Shown piece by piece: positions 1 to 6,237 of a DNA stretch of 11,261 nucleotides. The translations under genes and the position numbers were made by a program. The stretch spans positions 1 through 11,261 of the forward strand of contig JAVFAS010000086.1 of NCBI GenBank assembly GCA_034002405.1, in the 5' to 3' direction. Numbering within the stretch: position 1 is the first letter of the stretch; every line of letters begins with the position of its first letter. The notes under the pieces were generated by a model, which searched no databases, was not told the origin of the DNA, and worked only from the letters and a program-made list of their open reading frames with translations. This DNA is from SZUA-365 sp034002405. GTDB taxonomy: Bacteria; Bacteroidota; Ignavibacteria; SZUA-365.

Positions 1-1027
1 CCGGATACGGAATCCCCACGGCCGCGAACAGTTTCGGATACATGCTGATGGAGGTGAAGCCCGGGATGGTGTTGATCTCGTTGATGAAGAGTTCGCCGGT
101 CGACCGGGAGAGCAGGAAATCGACCCGCGCCATGCCCTCGCAGTCCAGCGCACGAAACGCCCGCACGGCAAGCGCACGAATGCGTTCCGCGAGTTCTTCC
201 GGCAGATCGGCCGGGATGTGCAGGGCCGAGGCATTGTCGACATACTTCGCGTCGTAGTCATAGAAGTCGTTGCTCGGCACGACCTCGCCGGGAATGCTCG
301 CGACGGGGTCCTGGTTGCCGAGGACGGCGACCTCGATCTCCCGCGCGTCGGGCACGGCATGCTCGACGAGCACTTTGCGGTCGAATTGCGCCGCATGCGC
401 CAATGCCGCGACCAGCTCCGCATGGTCGCGGGCCTTGTTGATGCCGACGCTCGATCCGAGGTTCGGCGGCTTGACAAACAGCGGGAGCCCCAGCGCGGTC
501 TCCGCTTCTTCAGCGATTTCCTCGATGCGGTCAAAGATGTCGGTCGACGCATAATGCAGGAATTCCGGAACCGGAATTCCTGCATCCCGGTGCAGACGCT
601 TTTGCAGCACCTTGTCCATCGCCACGGCCGAACCCGCCACGCCCGCACCGACGTAGGGCAGGTCGGCGAGTTCGAGCAGTCCCTGCAGCGTGCCGTCCTC
701 CCCGAAGGTCCCATGAATCACGGGGAACACGACATCGATCGCGCTTTCCTCCCAGCCGCCGGCGTTCCCCACCAGCAGCGCATGGCGCGTCGGGTCGGGG
801 GGAAGGAAACACGGACGGCAATCAGCGGGCGTGTCGTCCCAACCCGCGCGGAGAAACGCGAGCGCGCCCGCGCCGGTCCACCAGCGGCCGTCCTTGTCGA
901 CGCCCACCGGTACAATCAAATACCGCGCGGGGTCGAGCGCTTTCATGACGGATTCTGCGGATACCAGAGAGACCTCATGTTCCCCCGAGCGTCCGCCAAA
1001 CAGCACTGCGATTATCTTCCGTTTCAT
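1..1027 (-). CDS. ddl: D-alanine--D-alanine ligase (3' end outside window)
   Basis: Cytoplasmic ATP-grasp ligase that joins two D-alanines for peptidoglycan precursor synthesis. The minus strand reads 342 codons from ATG (1027-1025) to the window edge without a stop; the family is about 350-370 residues, so only a short C-terminal tail is missing. Visible signatures: N-terminal VLFGGRSGEHEVS (residues 8-20), HGTFGEDGTLQGLLE (105-119), the ATP-grasp stretch FVKPPNLGSSVGI (184-196), the omega-loop FYDYDAKY (255-262) and FINEINTIPGFT (314-325) holding the metal-binding Glu and Asn. The Tyr in the omega-loop matches D-Ala-D-Ala ligases rather than D-Ala-D-Lac ligases (family knowledge). The ribosome site is weak (GGA four bases before ATG). 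A promoter-like pair lies at 1061-1092. A perfect inverted repeat lies inside the gene at 554-585. No cell-wall gene neighbours are visible in the window. Confidence 0.97.
   Translation of the reverse strand, partial: MKRKIIAVLFGGRSGEHEVSLVSAESVMKALDPARYLIVPVGVDKDGRWWTGAGALAFLRAGWDDTPADCRPCFLPPDPTRHALLVGNAGGWEESAIDVVFPVIHGTFGEDGTLQGLLELADLPYVGAGVAGSAVAMDKVLQKRLHRDAGIPVPEFLHYASTDIFDRIEEIAEEAETALGLPLFVKPPNLGSSVGINKARDHAELVAALAHAAQFDRKVLVEHAVPDAREIEVAVLGNQDPVASIPGEVVPSNDFYDYDAKYVDNASALHIPADLPEELAERIRALAVRAFRALDCEGMARVDFLLSRSTGELFINEINTIPGFTSISMYPKLFAAVGIPYP
554..585. repeat. Perfect 15-bp-arm inverted repeat inside ddl
   Basis: ATGCAGGAATTCCGG (554-568), AA (569-570), CCGGAATTCCTGCAT (571-585). 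All 15 pairs match. In ddl it encodes about residues 148-158 (DAGIPVPEFLH), at the junction of the N-terminal and central domains. The protein sequence there is normal for Ddl, so this is not an insertion. Confidence 0.9.
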
Positions 1028-1060
1028 CGTATCCGGGAAATGTGAATCTGGTAGAATTAT

Positions 1061-1092
1061 GAAAATTACGGTGGGGTGTGGGGAGATGCAAT
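1061..1092 (-). promoter_or_regulatory. Candidate Bacteroidota-type promoter of ddl
   Basis: On the minus strand ATTG (1092-1089) is followed after exactly 20 bases by TAATTTTC (1068-1061), close to TTTG-N19-21-TAnnTTTG. Transcription would start near 1055, leaving about 28 bases of leader before the ddl ATG. The same box pair and spacing recur before six other genes or operons here, which raises confidence. Confidence 0.5.
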
Positions 1093-1142
1093 GGTTATTG
1101 GAAAGGCAGAAAGGAGATAGGGGATAGGCGAGATGGCGTAAG

Positions 1143-1500
1143 GGCGTGAGAACCTTCCGTCATCCCGAGTAGCAGCGGAGGCCGAAGGCCGACGTCGCGT
1201 ATCGAGGGACGTGAGGCTGTGAGGAACTTCCGTCATCCCGAGTAGCAGCGGAGGCCGAAGGCCGACGTCGCGTATCGAGGGACGTGAGGCTGTGAGGAAC
1301 TTCCTTCATCCCGAGTAGCAGCGGAGGCCGAAGGCCGACGTCGCGTATCGAGGGACGTGAGGCTGTGAGGAGCTTCCGTCATCCCGAGTAGCGGCGGAGG
1401 CCGAAGGCCGACGACGCGTATCGAGGGACGTGAGGCTGTGAGGAGCTTCCGTCATCCCGAGTAGCGGCGGAGGCCGAAGGCCGACGACGCGTATCGAGGG
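1143..1500. repeat. 73-bp tandem repeat, five copies of a hairpin module
   Basis: The motif CATCCCGAGTAG starts at 1161, 1234, 1307, 1380 and 1453, a period of exactly 73 bp. Each unit has a 51-bp module (1158-1208, 1231-1281, 1304-1354, 1377-1427, 1450-1500) that begins CGTCATCCCGAGTAG and ends CGTATCGAGGG, with GGCC-GAA-GGCC in its core, and then a 22-bp spacer containing GTGAGGCTGTGAGGA. Copies 4 and 5 share variants (CGGCGG for CAGCGG, GACGACG for GACGTCG) not found in copies 1-3, the pattern expected when neighbours duplicate by slippage. Confidence 0.95.
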
Positions 1501-1537
1501 ACCGCGAAGCAGTCTGTCGCGTATCGAGGGGCTCGTG

Positions 1538-1585
1538 CCTCGATACGACCGTCCTGCTGCGCAGTCCGGTCTACTCGGCATGACG
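1538..1585. repeat. Inverted copy of the hairpin module with a different core
   Basis: CCTCGATACG (1538-1547) and CTACTCGGCATGACG (1571-1585) are the reverse complement of the ends of the tandem module. The core between them is unrelated: GACCG-TC-CTGC-TGC-GCAG-TC-CGGTC, a hairpin with CTGC/GCAG and GACCG/CGGTC stems. The array and this copy therefore face each other. Confidence 0.85.
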
Positions 1586-1630
1586 GGAATGTGAGCTTCC
1601 TCCTGTCCCCTGTCCCCTGTCTCCTATCCC

Positions 1631-1650
1631 ATGTCAAGTATATTTGACAT
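1631..1650. promoter_or_regulatory. Palindromic operator of the Xre-type regulator
   Basis: ATGTCAAGTATATTTGACAT has perfect 7-bp arms (ATGTCAA/TTGACAT) and a nearly symmetric GTATAT centre. It overlaps the -33/-35 box of the promoter (TTTG 1643-1646), the expected place for a repressor site. Self-repression by the encoded regulator is inferred. Confidence 0.65.
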
Positions 1651-1674
1651 TCATCGATGCATTGCTTACGTTGT
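1643..1674 (+). promoter_or_regulatory. Candidate promoter of the Xre/membrane-protein pair
   Basis: TTTG (1643-1646), 20 bases, TACGTTGT (1667-1674). It also fits sigma70-like TTGACA (1644-1649), 17 bases, TACGTT. Either reading puts the transcript start near the ATG at 1679, so the mRNA may be leaderless. Confidence 0.55.
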
Positions 1675-1678
1675 TCCC

Positions 1679-1900
1679 ATGAACGAAGAGGCCCTCATCG
1701 GAACCCATCTGCGCGAGATACGTCAGCGTCGGGGATGGACGCAGGCGCAGCTCGCCGAGCGTGTGGAAGTGAGCAGGCAGACGATCAACTACGTGGAGAA
1801 CGGCACGTACTGTCCGTCCACCTACCTCGCCCTGCGTCTCGCCCGCGAACTCGGCGTTCCCTTCGAGGAATTGTTTTACCTGAAAGACCGGGAGGACTGA
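1679..1900 (+). CDS. Small Xre/HTH_3-family transcriptional regulator
   Basis: A 73-residue protein that is almost entirely one Cro/C1-type helix-turn-helix domain: LREIRQRRGWTQAQLAERVEVSRQTINYVENG spans about residues 10-41, with the recognition helix around SRQTINYVE. The short length and tail (LARELGVPFEELF) match the COG1476 group of stand-alone repressors. The frame is open back to an ATG at 1631, but that ATG lies inside the palindromic operator and upstream of the likely transcript start, so ATG 1679-1681 is preferred; no ribosome site precedes it, in keeping with a leaderless message. The next gene starts 2 bases after the stop, and its ribosome site (GGAGG, 1891-1895) lies within this gene. 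It probably represses its own operon; this is inferred from the operator. Confidence 0.9.
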   Translation: MNEEALIGTHLREIRQRRGWTQAQLAERVEVSRQTINYVENGTYCPSTYLALRLARELGVPFEELFYLKDRED

Positions 1901-1902
1901 AC

Positions 1903-2382
1903 GTGGGAAAAAACCATGAATTCGACCCGACCAAAGACGAGCGCCTCAACCGCATCGCAGCGGATGCGGGAGCGTTCGCGTTCATCTTCTACTTCTTCTT
2001 CGCAATGGCACTCATGATCGCGCAGGGTTTTATCGATTGGGCCGTGCTCTCCGATCCTTCGTTCCTTCTTGTGGTGCCATGGCTGCTGAGTGCGCTGGTC
2101 TTTATCGCTTTTCACATCAAGGGCGGGTATTACACCACCGTTCGGGAAGAATCCACCCGCACACCCGAACGCCTGCAGAGCGCTCGCATCGAAGCGCTGC
2201 TGACGGGACTCATCGCGGGCGCGTTCTACTTCATCGAACTCCGGTTGGACATTTTCACTGACAAGGAAGCGACAATCGGAGAGGATCTGCTCGACGCGGC
2301 CATCTTCGGATTCGTGCTCGCGGCCGCGTCATGGTTTGTGAAAGCGCGAAAAAGAAGGAAACGTCGTGAAGAGGAAGTTTGA
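1903..2382 (+). CDS. Four-helix membrane protein paired with the Xre regulator
   Basis: A 159-residue inner-membrane protein. GTG start (1903-1905) chosen because GGAGG sits 7 bases upstream and the charged N-terminus (GKNHEFDPTKDERLNR) leads straight into the first helix. Predicted helices by eye: about 22-43, 53-72, 96-113 and 128-146, followed by a very basic tail (KARKRRKRREEEV) expected in the cytoplasm. Small multi-helix proteins encoded directly behind COG1476-type regulators are a known arrangement (DUF2178 or DUF6773-like families); I cannot assign the family from sequence alone. The pairing suggests that the regulator controls this protein's level, perhaps in a membrane or stress response, but no function is shown. 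The gene ends just before the promoter of the ATPase; TTTG of that promoter overlaps its last bases. Confidence 0.85.
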   Translation: MGKNHEFDPTKDERLNRIAADAGAFAFIFYFFFAMALMIAQGFIDWAVLSDPSFLLVVPWLLSALVFIAFHIKGGYYTTVREESTRTPERLQSARIEALLTGLIAGAFYFIELRLDIFTDKEATIGEDLLDAAIFGFVLAAASWFVKARKRRKRREEEV

Positions 2383-2410
2383 TTTTACTCAATACATTGA
2401 GTTATTTTAC
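2378..2410 (+). promoter_or_regulatory. Candidate promoter of the AAA/DUF4143 ATPase
   Basis: TTTG (2378-2381), 21 bases, TATTTTAC (2403-2410), matching TTTG-N19-21-TAnnTT. The transcript would start near 2415, about 37 bases before the ATG. The first palindrome (2387-2402) fits within the spacer and the second covers the downstream box and start point. Confidence 0.5.
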
Positions 2411-2426
2411 TCAGTTCATTGAGTAA
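2383..2426. promoter_or_regulatory. Two tandem 22-bp palindromic repeats (operator)
   Basis: Repeat A (2383-2404) and repeat B (2405-2426) abut and agree at 19 of 22 positions. A contains ACTCAATACATTGAGT (7-bp perfect arms, 2387-2402). B contains TTACTCA-GTTCAT-TGAGTAA (7-bp arms, 2407-2426). The 22-bp spacing is about two helical turns, so two protein dimers would bind the same DNA face. The binding protein is unknown; it could be encoded elsewhere. Confidence 0.7.
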
Positions 2427-2451
2427 GTGTTACCCAGAATCGGAGACCTCG

Positions 2452-3642
2452 ATGGCTGCAGAGTATCGCCGACCGATGTTCGACTCACTTCGCAAGCGGA
2501 TTGCGGAGCCGCGTCGCTTCATCCAAGTTGTGGCAGGTGCGCGGCAGGTTGGAAAAACGACGCTCGTGCGCCAGGTGCTGCAACAGTCCGACCTTGCGGT
2601 ACAGTACGCAAGCGCGGATGAGCCCGGCTTGAAAGGCCGGGAATGGCTGGTCGCGCAGTGGGACGCCGCGAGGCTGCGCGCGGGACGCAAGGCGTCGCTG
2701 TTGGTGGTGGATGAAATCCAGAAAATCGATGGCTGGTCCGAGACGGTCAAACGGCTCTGGGACGAAGACTCTCATGCAAAACGAAATGTCAAGGTCGTGC
2801 TGCTTGGTTCCGCACCGCTGCTTGTCCAACGCGGCATGACCGAAAGCCTTGCCGGGAGATTCGAGGTGACGCATTTGCCGCACTGGTCGGCGGCGGAGAT
2901 GACGGTGGCCTTCGGGTGGAGCGTGGAGGAATACATTTTTCACGGAGGGTATCCGGGTGCGGCGCCGCTCATCGGCGACCACGAGCGCTGGGCAGGATAT
3001 GTGCGCGATGCGCTGATCGAGACATCGATCTCCCGCGACGTTCTGCTGCTGACGCGGGTGGACAAACCCGCGCTGCTGCGCCGCCTCTTCGAAATCGGCT
3101 GCCAGTATTCGGGTCAGATTCTCTCTTTTACGAAACTGCTCGGCCAGCTTCAGGATGCCGGCAATACCACAACGCTCTCGCACTATCTCGAACTGCTCGA
3201 CGCGTCGGGACTTCTTGCTGGCCTGCGGAAATACGCCGGCGAGACGGTACGGCAACGCGCGTCCAGTCCGAAGTTTCTCGTCTACAATACGGCACTGCTC
3301 TCCGCGCAAGCCGGCTATACGCTGCTCGAAGCAAAAGCTGCACCGGAGTGGTGGGGACGTCTCGTCGAATCCGCCGTCGGTGCGCATTTGCTCAACGCCT
3401 CGGCATCGCGTATCTGCGACGTGTATTACTGGAGAAGCGGTCAATTCGAAGTCGATTTCATCGTACGTCACAAACGACGCCTAATTGCGATCGAGGTGAA
3501 AAGCGGCAAAGCGCGTGACACGCGATCGGGTCTCGAGAACTTCGCGACCGCATTCAGTCCGCAGCGCACCCTGCTCGTCGGCGGAGACGGCATTCCCGTA
3601 GAGGAATTCCTGCGCGAACCCGTGACGCACTGGATCGGCTGA
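2452..3642 (+). CDS. AAA-family ATPase with C-terminal DUF4143 domain
   Basis: A 396-residue protein of the AAA_14/DUF4143 type. Walker A GARQVGKT (residues 29-36), Walker B LLVVDE (83-88), sensor-like VVLLGSAPLL and SLAGRFE in the middle. The C-terminal DUF4143 part has a PD-(D/E)xK nuclease-like signature: VDF with D335, then IEVKSG with E348 and K350. Start ATG 2452-2454 has GGAG (2442-2445) six bases upstream. The frame is open to a TTG at 2419, but that codon lies inside the operator. Proteins of this class are common, often variable between strains, and their role is not settled; involvement in DNA-related or mobile-element-linked functions has been suggested. The gene stands alone, with its own palindromic operator. 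Whether the nuclease residues are active cannot be judged. Confidence 0.93.
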   Translation: MAAEYRRPMFDSLRKRIAEPRRFIQVVAGARQVGKTTLVRQVLQQSDLAVQYASADEPGLKGREWLVAQWDAARLRAGRKASLLVVDEIQKIDGWSETVKRLWDEDSHAKRNVKVVLLGSAPLLVQRGMTESLAGRFEVTHLPHWSAAEMTVAFGWSVEEYIFHGGYPGAAPLIGDHERWAGYVRDALIETSISRDVLLLTRVDKPALLRRLFEIGCQYSGQILSFTKLLGQLQDAGNTTTLSHYLELLDASGLLAGLRKYAGETVRQRASSPKFLVYNTALLSAQAGYTLLEAKAAPEWWGRLVESAVGAHLLNASASRICDVYYWRSGQFEVDFIVRHKRRLIAIEVKSGKARDTRSGLENFATAFSPQRTLLVGGDGIPVEEFLREPVTHWIG

Positions 3643-3647
3643 GGGAC

Positions 3648-3679
3648 ATTGCTTCCTCTTCCCCTTCACGCTAACTTGC
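3648..3679 (+). promoter_or_regulatory. Candidate promoter of the DUF5683 gene
   Basis: ATTG (3648-3651), 20 bases, TAACTTGC (3672-3679). The downstream box ends 4 bases before ATG 3684, so the transcript would begin at or beside the start codon (leaderless). Confidence 0.45.
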
Positions 3680-3683
3680 CTTG

Positions 3684-4304
3684 ATGAGACGCGTGATTCC
3701 CCTCTTCGTTCTTCTGCTGCTCTGCGCCGCATCCATGCAGGCGCAGGACGATTCGCTGCGCGCGCCGGCGAAGAAGGGTCCGCCGCTTGGTCTCGAAGAC
3801 TCCCTCGGCATCACGGTTAAACCAGGGGCGCGCGATCCGCTCGCGCCGCCTGAAGACTCGATGCGCGTCACCCTGAAGGAAGGCGTGATGCTCGAGGAAG
3901 CCGAAACGAAATCGCCGCTCGGTGCGGTGCTGCGCTCGGCGGTGATTCCGGGATGGGGACAGCTCTACAACGAATCCTATCTCAAGGTACCGGTCGTGGT
4001 CGGCCTCACCGGTTTTCTCGTCTGGGGCATCGTCACCGAACACGCGACGTACCGCGATTACGCGAACCTCTATGACGCGTCCATCACCGAAGAAAATCCG
4101 TCCGGCAATCTTCTTCACAAACGCTTCCGCGAATTCTACCGAGACCGCCGCGACACCTACGGGTGGTGGCTGCTCGTGACCTACCTCCTCCAGCTCGCCG
4201 ACGCCTATGTCGACGCCGCGCTGTTCGGCTTCGACGTCGGCGACGAGACCGGACTCACGCTGATCCCGCACACTGGCGGCGTGGGCATGCAATTGCGATT
4301 CTAG
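3684..4304 (+). CDS. DUF5683-family exported/membrane protein
   Basis: A 206-residue protein. Residues 1-20 form a signal peptide (MRRVIPLFVLLLLCAASMQA, likely cut before QDD). Residues 21-75 are a low-complexity proline- and acidic-rich linker with a loose internal repeat (PPLGLEDSL, PLAPPEDSM). The domain then starts with the diagnostic VLRSAVIPGWGQLYN (about 83-97), followed by a helix (VVVGLTGFLVWGIV) and ends with a second hydrophobic stretch and DAYVDAALFGFDV. This arrangement is DUF5683, found mainly in Bacteroidota and relatives; function unknown. A TTG codon directly precedes the ATG, but ATG 3684 is the natural start. No ribosome site is seen and the promoter box ends 4 bases upstream, suggesting a leaderless message. 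Confidence 0.85.
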   Translation: MRRVIPLFVLLLLCAASMQAQDDSLRAPAKKGPPLGLEDSLGITVKPGARDPLAPPEDSMRVTLKEGVMLEEAETKSPLGAVLRSAVIPGWGQLYNESYLKVPVVVGLTGFLVWGIVTEHATYRDYANLYDASITEENPSGNLLHKRFREFYRDRRDTYGWWLLVTYLLQLADAYVDAALFGFDVGDETGLTLIPHTGGVGMQLRF

Positions 4305-4412
4305 AATTCCACTCCGGGGATACCAGCCCTCCCCGCACCCGGCATCGCTCCCCGTCACGTCCTTCCTTTCCCTGCCGAATCCACACTGTCATCAACATCG
4401 AGAGTTGATCCC
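4305..4412. other. Intergenic gap before the CNNM gene
   Basis: 108 bp, rich in C. No TAnnTT box, repeat or small gene is apparent, so the CNNM gene may be read from the DUF5683 promoter. Confidence 0.4.
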
Positions 4413-5717
4413 ATGCTGACCGAAATCACCGTAATCGTGCTGTTGACCGGTTTGAACGGACTGTTTTCCATGTCTGAAATCGCCGTGATCTCCGCGCGTG
4501 CTTCGCGATTGTCGGCCATGGCTCGGCGTGGTGATGCGCGAGCCTCCGCGGCGCTCGCGCTCGGCGCACAGCCCGAGAACTTTCTCGCGACCGTGCAGAT
4601 CGGCATCACGCTCATCGGCATTTTCGCCGGCGCCTACGGCGGAGTCACGCTGACGGAGGACGTGATTGCGCTCTTCGAGTTCTGGGGCATCGAAGGGATG
4701 TACCGCGACGACGTCGCGATGGTTGTTGTCGTCACCGGCATCACGCTGCTTTCGCTGGTGATCGGCGAACTCGCGCCCAAGCGCATCGCGCTCGCCCACG
4801 CGGAAACCATCGCCCGGTTTGCCGCGCGTCCCATGCGCGCCCTGTCCATCGGCGCCGCACCCGTGGTCTGGTTGCTGGGACAATGCACACGCGCGGTGCT
4901 ATGGCTGCTACGGATTCGACCGACGCAAGTGTCGGAGGTCACCGAGGAGGAGATCCGGCATATGATCAGTATTGGCGCGGCGGGCGGCGTGATCCGCACC
5001 GAGGAGCGCGAACTGCTCGAAAACGTGTTCCGCTTTGGCGACCGTTCGGTCATGGAGATCATGATCCCGTTCGCGGATATGGTGATGCTACCCCTCGATG
5101 CGTCGGCGCGGGACGTCACCCCTGTCCTCGCCGCGACTCCGTATTCGCATTATCCGGTGTTTGATGGTGAACGTGGAAACGTGGTCGGATACGTGACAAC
5201 GACGGGACTCCTGGCCACCTGCCTGTCTCGGCCGGAGGCCATGACCGATCCCGCCCTGCTCGCGAACGCATTGCAGGAGGCGGAATTCATTCCATCTTCG
5301 TTATCCACCCATCAGGCCCTGCTTCGTTTTCGGCGCGACCGTGTCCGGGTGCTGTTTGTGGTCGACGAGCACGGGAATGTCGAAGGGATGATCACACCGG
5401 CCGAGATCGCGAGTGATGTCGTGGGAGATGCGGGAATCAGCGATGCGGAACTCGTGCACCGACAGGATGGATCCCTGCTTGTCGATGGTTCGCTCCCGAT
5501 GCGGGATTTCCTCGAACATGTTCCATCGGCCTTCCTGCCGGAATGGAGTCCGGGTGAGTACTTCACGGTCGCGGGCTATGTGATCGATCGGCTCGGCCGC
5601 ATCCCGACCGAAGGTGATGTGGTCATTGACGCTGGACTGCGCATCGAAGTCATGGACATGGATGGCCGGCGCGTGGACAAGCTGCTTGTCACCATTGACC
5701 CACGCCCCGAATCGTAA
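4413..5717 (+). CDS. CNNM/CorC-family membrane protein (DUF21-CBS-CBS-CorC_HlyC)
   Basis: A 434-residue inner-membrane protein of the family often labelled hemolysin-like or TlyC; members with known function act in magnesium or other divalent-cation transport. Domain order: DUF21 with several membrane helices (about 1-170), including the N-terminal SEIAVISAR (21-29) and the conserved GELAPK (118-123); acidic linker VTEEEIRHMI; first CBS from about 205 (VMEIMIPFADMV), with SHYPVFDG at 245-252; second CBS around 280-340 (VLFVVDEHGNVEGMITPAEI); C-terminal CorC_HlyC domain from about 350 to the end. The usual MTPR-like motif at the start of the first CBS reads MIPF, so the common arginine is missing. 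ATG 4413 has only a weak GAGAG ribosome site. No promoter pair is seen in the 108 bp upstream. It converges on the next gene with a 10-bp gap. Confidence 0.93.
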   Translation: MLTEITVIVLLTGLNGLFSMSEIAVISARASRLSAMARRGDARASAALALGAQPENFLATVQIGITLIGIFAGAYGGVTLTEDVIALFEFWGIEGMYRDDVAMVVVVTGITLLSLVIGELAPKRIALAHAETIARFAARPMRALSIGAAPVVWLLGQCTRAVLWLLRIRPTQVSEVTEEEIRHMISIGAAGGVIRTEERELLENVFRFGDRSVMEIMIPFADMVMLPLDASARDVTPVLAATPYSHYPVFDGERGNVVGYVTTTGLLATCLSRPEAMTDPALLANALQEAEFIPSSLSTHQALLRFRRDRVRVLFVVDEHGNVEGMITPAEIASDVVGDAGISDAELVHRQDGSLLVDGSLPMRDFLEHVPSAFLPEWSPGEYFTVAGYVIDRLGRIPTEGDVVIDAGLRIEVMDMDGRRVDKLLVTIDPRPES

Positions 5718-5727
5718 GTTCGCGCGG

Positions 5728-6237
5728 TCAGTCCCGCCGCCAATACACCGCATCCTCCGTTTCGATGACCGCGGGCGTACCGTCTTCGGGGTCGAAAAAC
5801 ACATCACAGGTTTCAAGGCGGCTGTCCGAAATTTCGCGACCATCCGGCACGAGTATACCGAAACGAAAATCCGGATGGACTTCGGCGACCGCACCATCGG
5901 CGCGAAAAAGCAATGCCACCGGCTGCCCGGCCTCGTCGCGCACGCGTCGCAGGCGCATGGGATGCGGTGTGCATTTGCGCTGAATCCACTTGAAGCGCGT
6001 CGCGGGCTTGCGGAAGAACGTGATGAAGACGATGCCAAGCTCGGCGAGGATCAATCCGAAAAACACGAACATCACGGGTCGTCGTCCCGTGATGACACCG
6101 TTGACGACAAGCGCGACGGCGATCAGCAACACCAGTCCGCCGACCGCGGTACCGATGCGCAAATAGCGGCGCAGGGCGCGTGCGTGCGAATCATCGGTTT
6201 CCCCGCCCTCCGGTACTACCGAGTTTCCTGTCCTCAT
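5728..6237 (-). CDS. Two-helix membrane protein of unknown family
   Basis: A 169-residue protein that I do not recognise. N-terminal 25 residues are hydrophilic, then two membrane helices by eye (about 28-49, GTAVGGLVLLIAVALVVNGVI, and 54-75, RPVMFVFFGLILAELGIVFITFF) joined by a tight basic turn, then a soluble C-terminal part of about 90 residues (ending EDAVYWRRD). Its ATG (6237-6235) overlaps the TGA of the upstream DUF1801 gene as ATGA, so translation is probably coupled. The preceding bases are A-rich (AAGAAAAAGAA), a weak ribosome site. The soluble part has a compact beta-rich look (RDEAGQPVALLFRADGAVAEV) but no motif I can name. Coding is supported by the operon overlap and the membrane pattern. 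Confidence 0.75.
   Translation of the reverse strand: MRTGNSVVPEGGETDDSHARALRRYLRIGTAVGGLVLLIAVALVVNGVITGRRPVMFVFFGLILAELGIVFITFFRKPATRFKWIQRKCTPHPMRLRRVRDEAGQPVALLFRADGAVAEVHPDFRFGILVPDGREISDSRLETCDVFFDPEDGTPAVIETEDAVYWRRD

Larger units (their letters stand above)
1113..1630. repeat. Imperfect inverted flanks bounding the repeat block
   Basis: Left flank GGAGATAGGGGATAGG (1113-1128). Right flank CCTGTCCCCTGTCTCC (1609-1624), inside a pyrimidine run of repeated CCTGTCC units (1599-1630). Fourteen of 16 positions are complementary; both mismatches are A/G transitions. They enclose the tandem array and the inverted module as a unit of about 518 bp. No transposase lies between them. Confidence 0.6.
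1028..1678. other. Gene-free, repeat-filled intergenic region
   Basis: No credible gene is seen in these 651 bp. From left to right it holds the ddl leader and promoter (to 1092), a purine-rich inverted flank (1113-1128), a 73-bp tandem array (1143-1500), a stray half-module with GCGTATCGAGGGG (1519-1531), an opposite-orientation module (1538-1585), a pyrimidine-rich flank (1599-1630), and the palindromic operator and promoter of the Xre-type gene (1631-1674). Open frames crossing it translate the repeat and are not genes. Confidence 0.85.

Noticed and set aside
218..1045. 275-codon open frame on the plus strand opposite ddl
   Set aside because: Antisense shadow of a fully recognisable ddl.
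1143..1500. CRISPR array
   Set aside because: The whole 73-bp unit repeats, including the spacer, so there are no unique spacers, and no cas gene is nearby.
1113..1630. Insertion sequence or transposon
   Set aside because: There are inverted flanks but no transposase and no target-site duplication that I can see; it is described only as a repeat block.
1306..1637. Small minus-strand proteins made of repeated RYATSAFGLRCYSG-like segments
   Set aside because: They are translations of the tandem hairpin repeat, with no ribosome site and no support outside it.
2419..2451. TTG start extending the ATPase by 11 residues
   Set aside because: The TTG lies inside the second operator palindrome, at or beside the likely transcript start; ATG 2452 has a good GGAG site.
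2485..3471. 328-codon open frame on the minus strand opposite the DUF4143 ATPase
   Set aside because: Antisense shadow; the plus-strand protein has Walker A, Walker B and DUF4143 motifs.
2452..3642. Toxin-antitoxin or defence island with the upstream Xre pair
   Set aside because: The Xre/membrane pair and the ATPase have separate promoters with different operators, and no toxin-like or known defence domain accompanies them.
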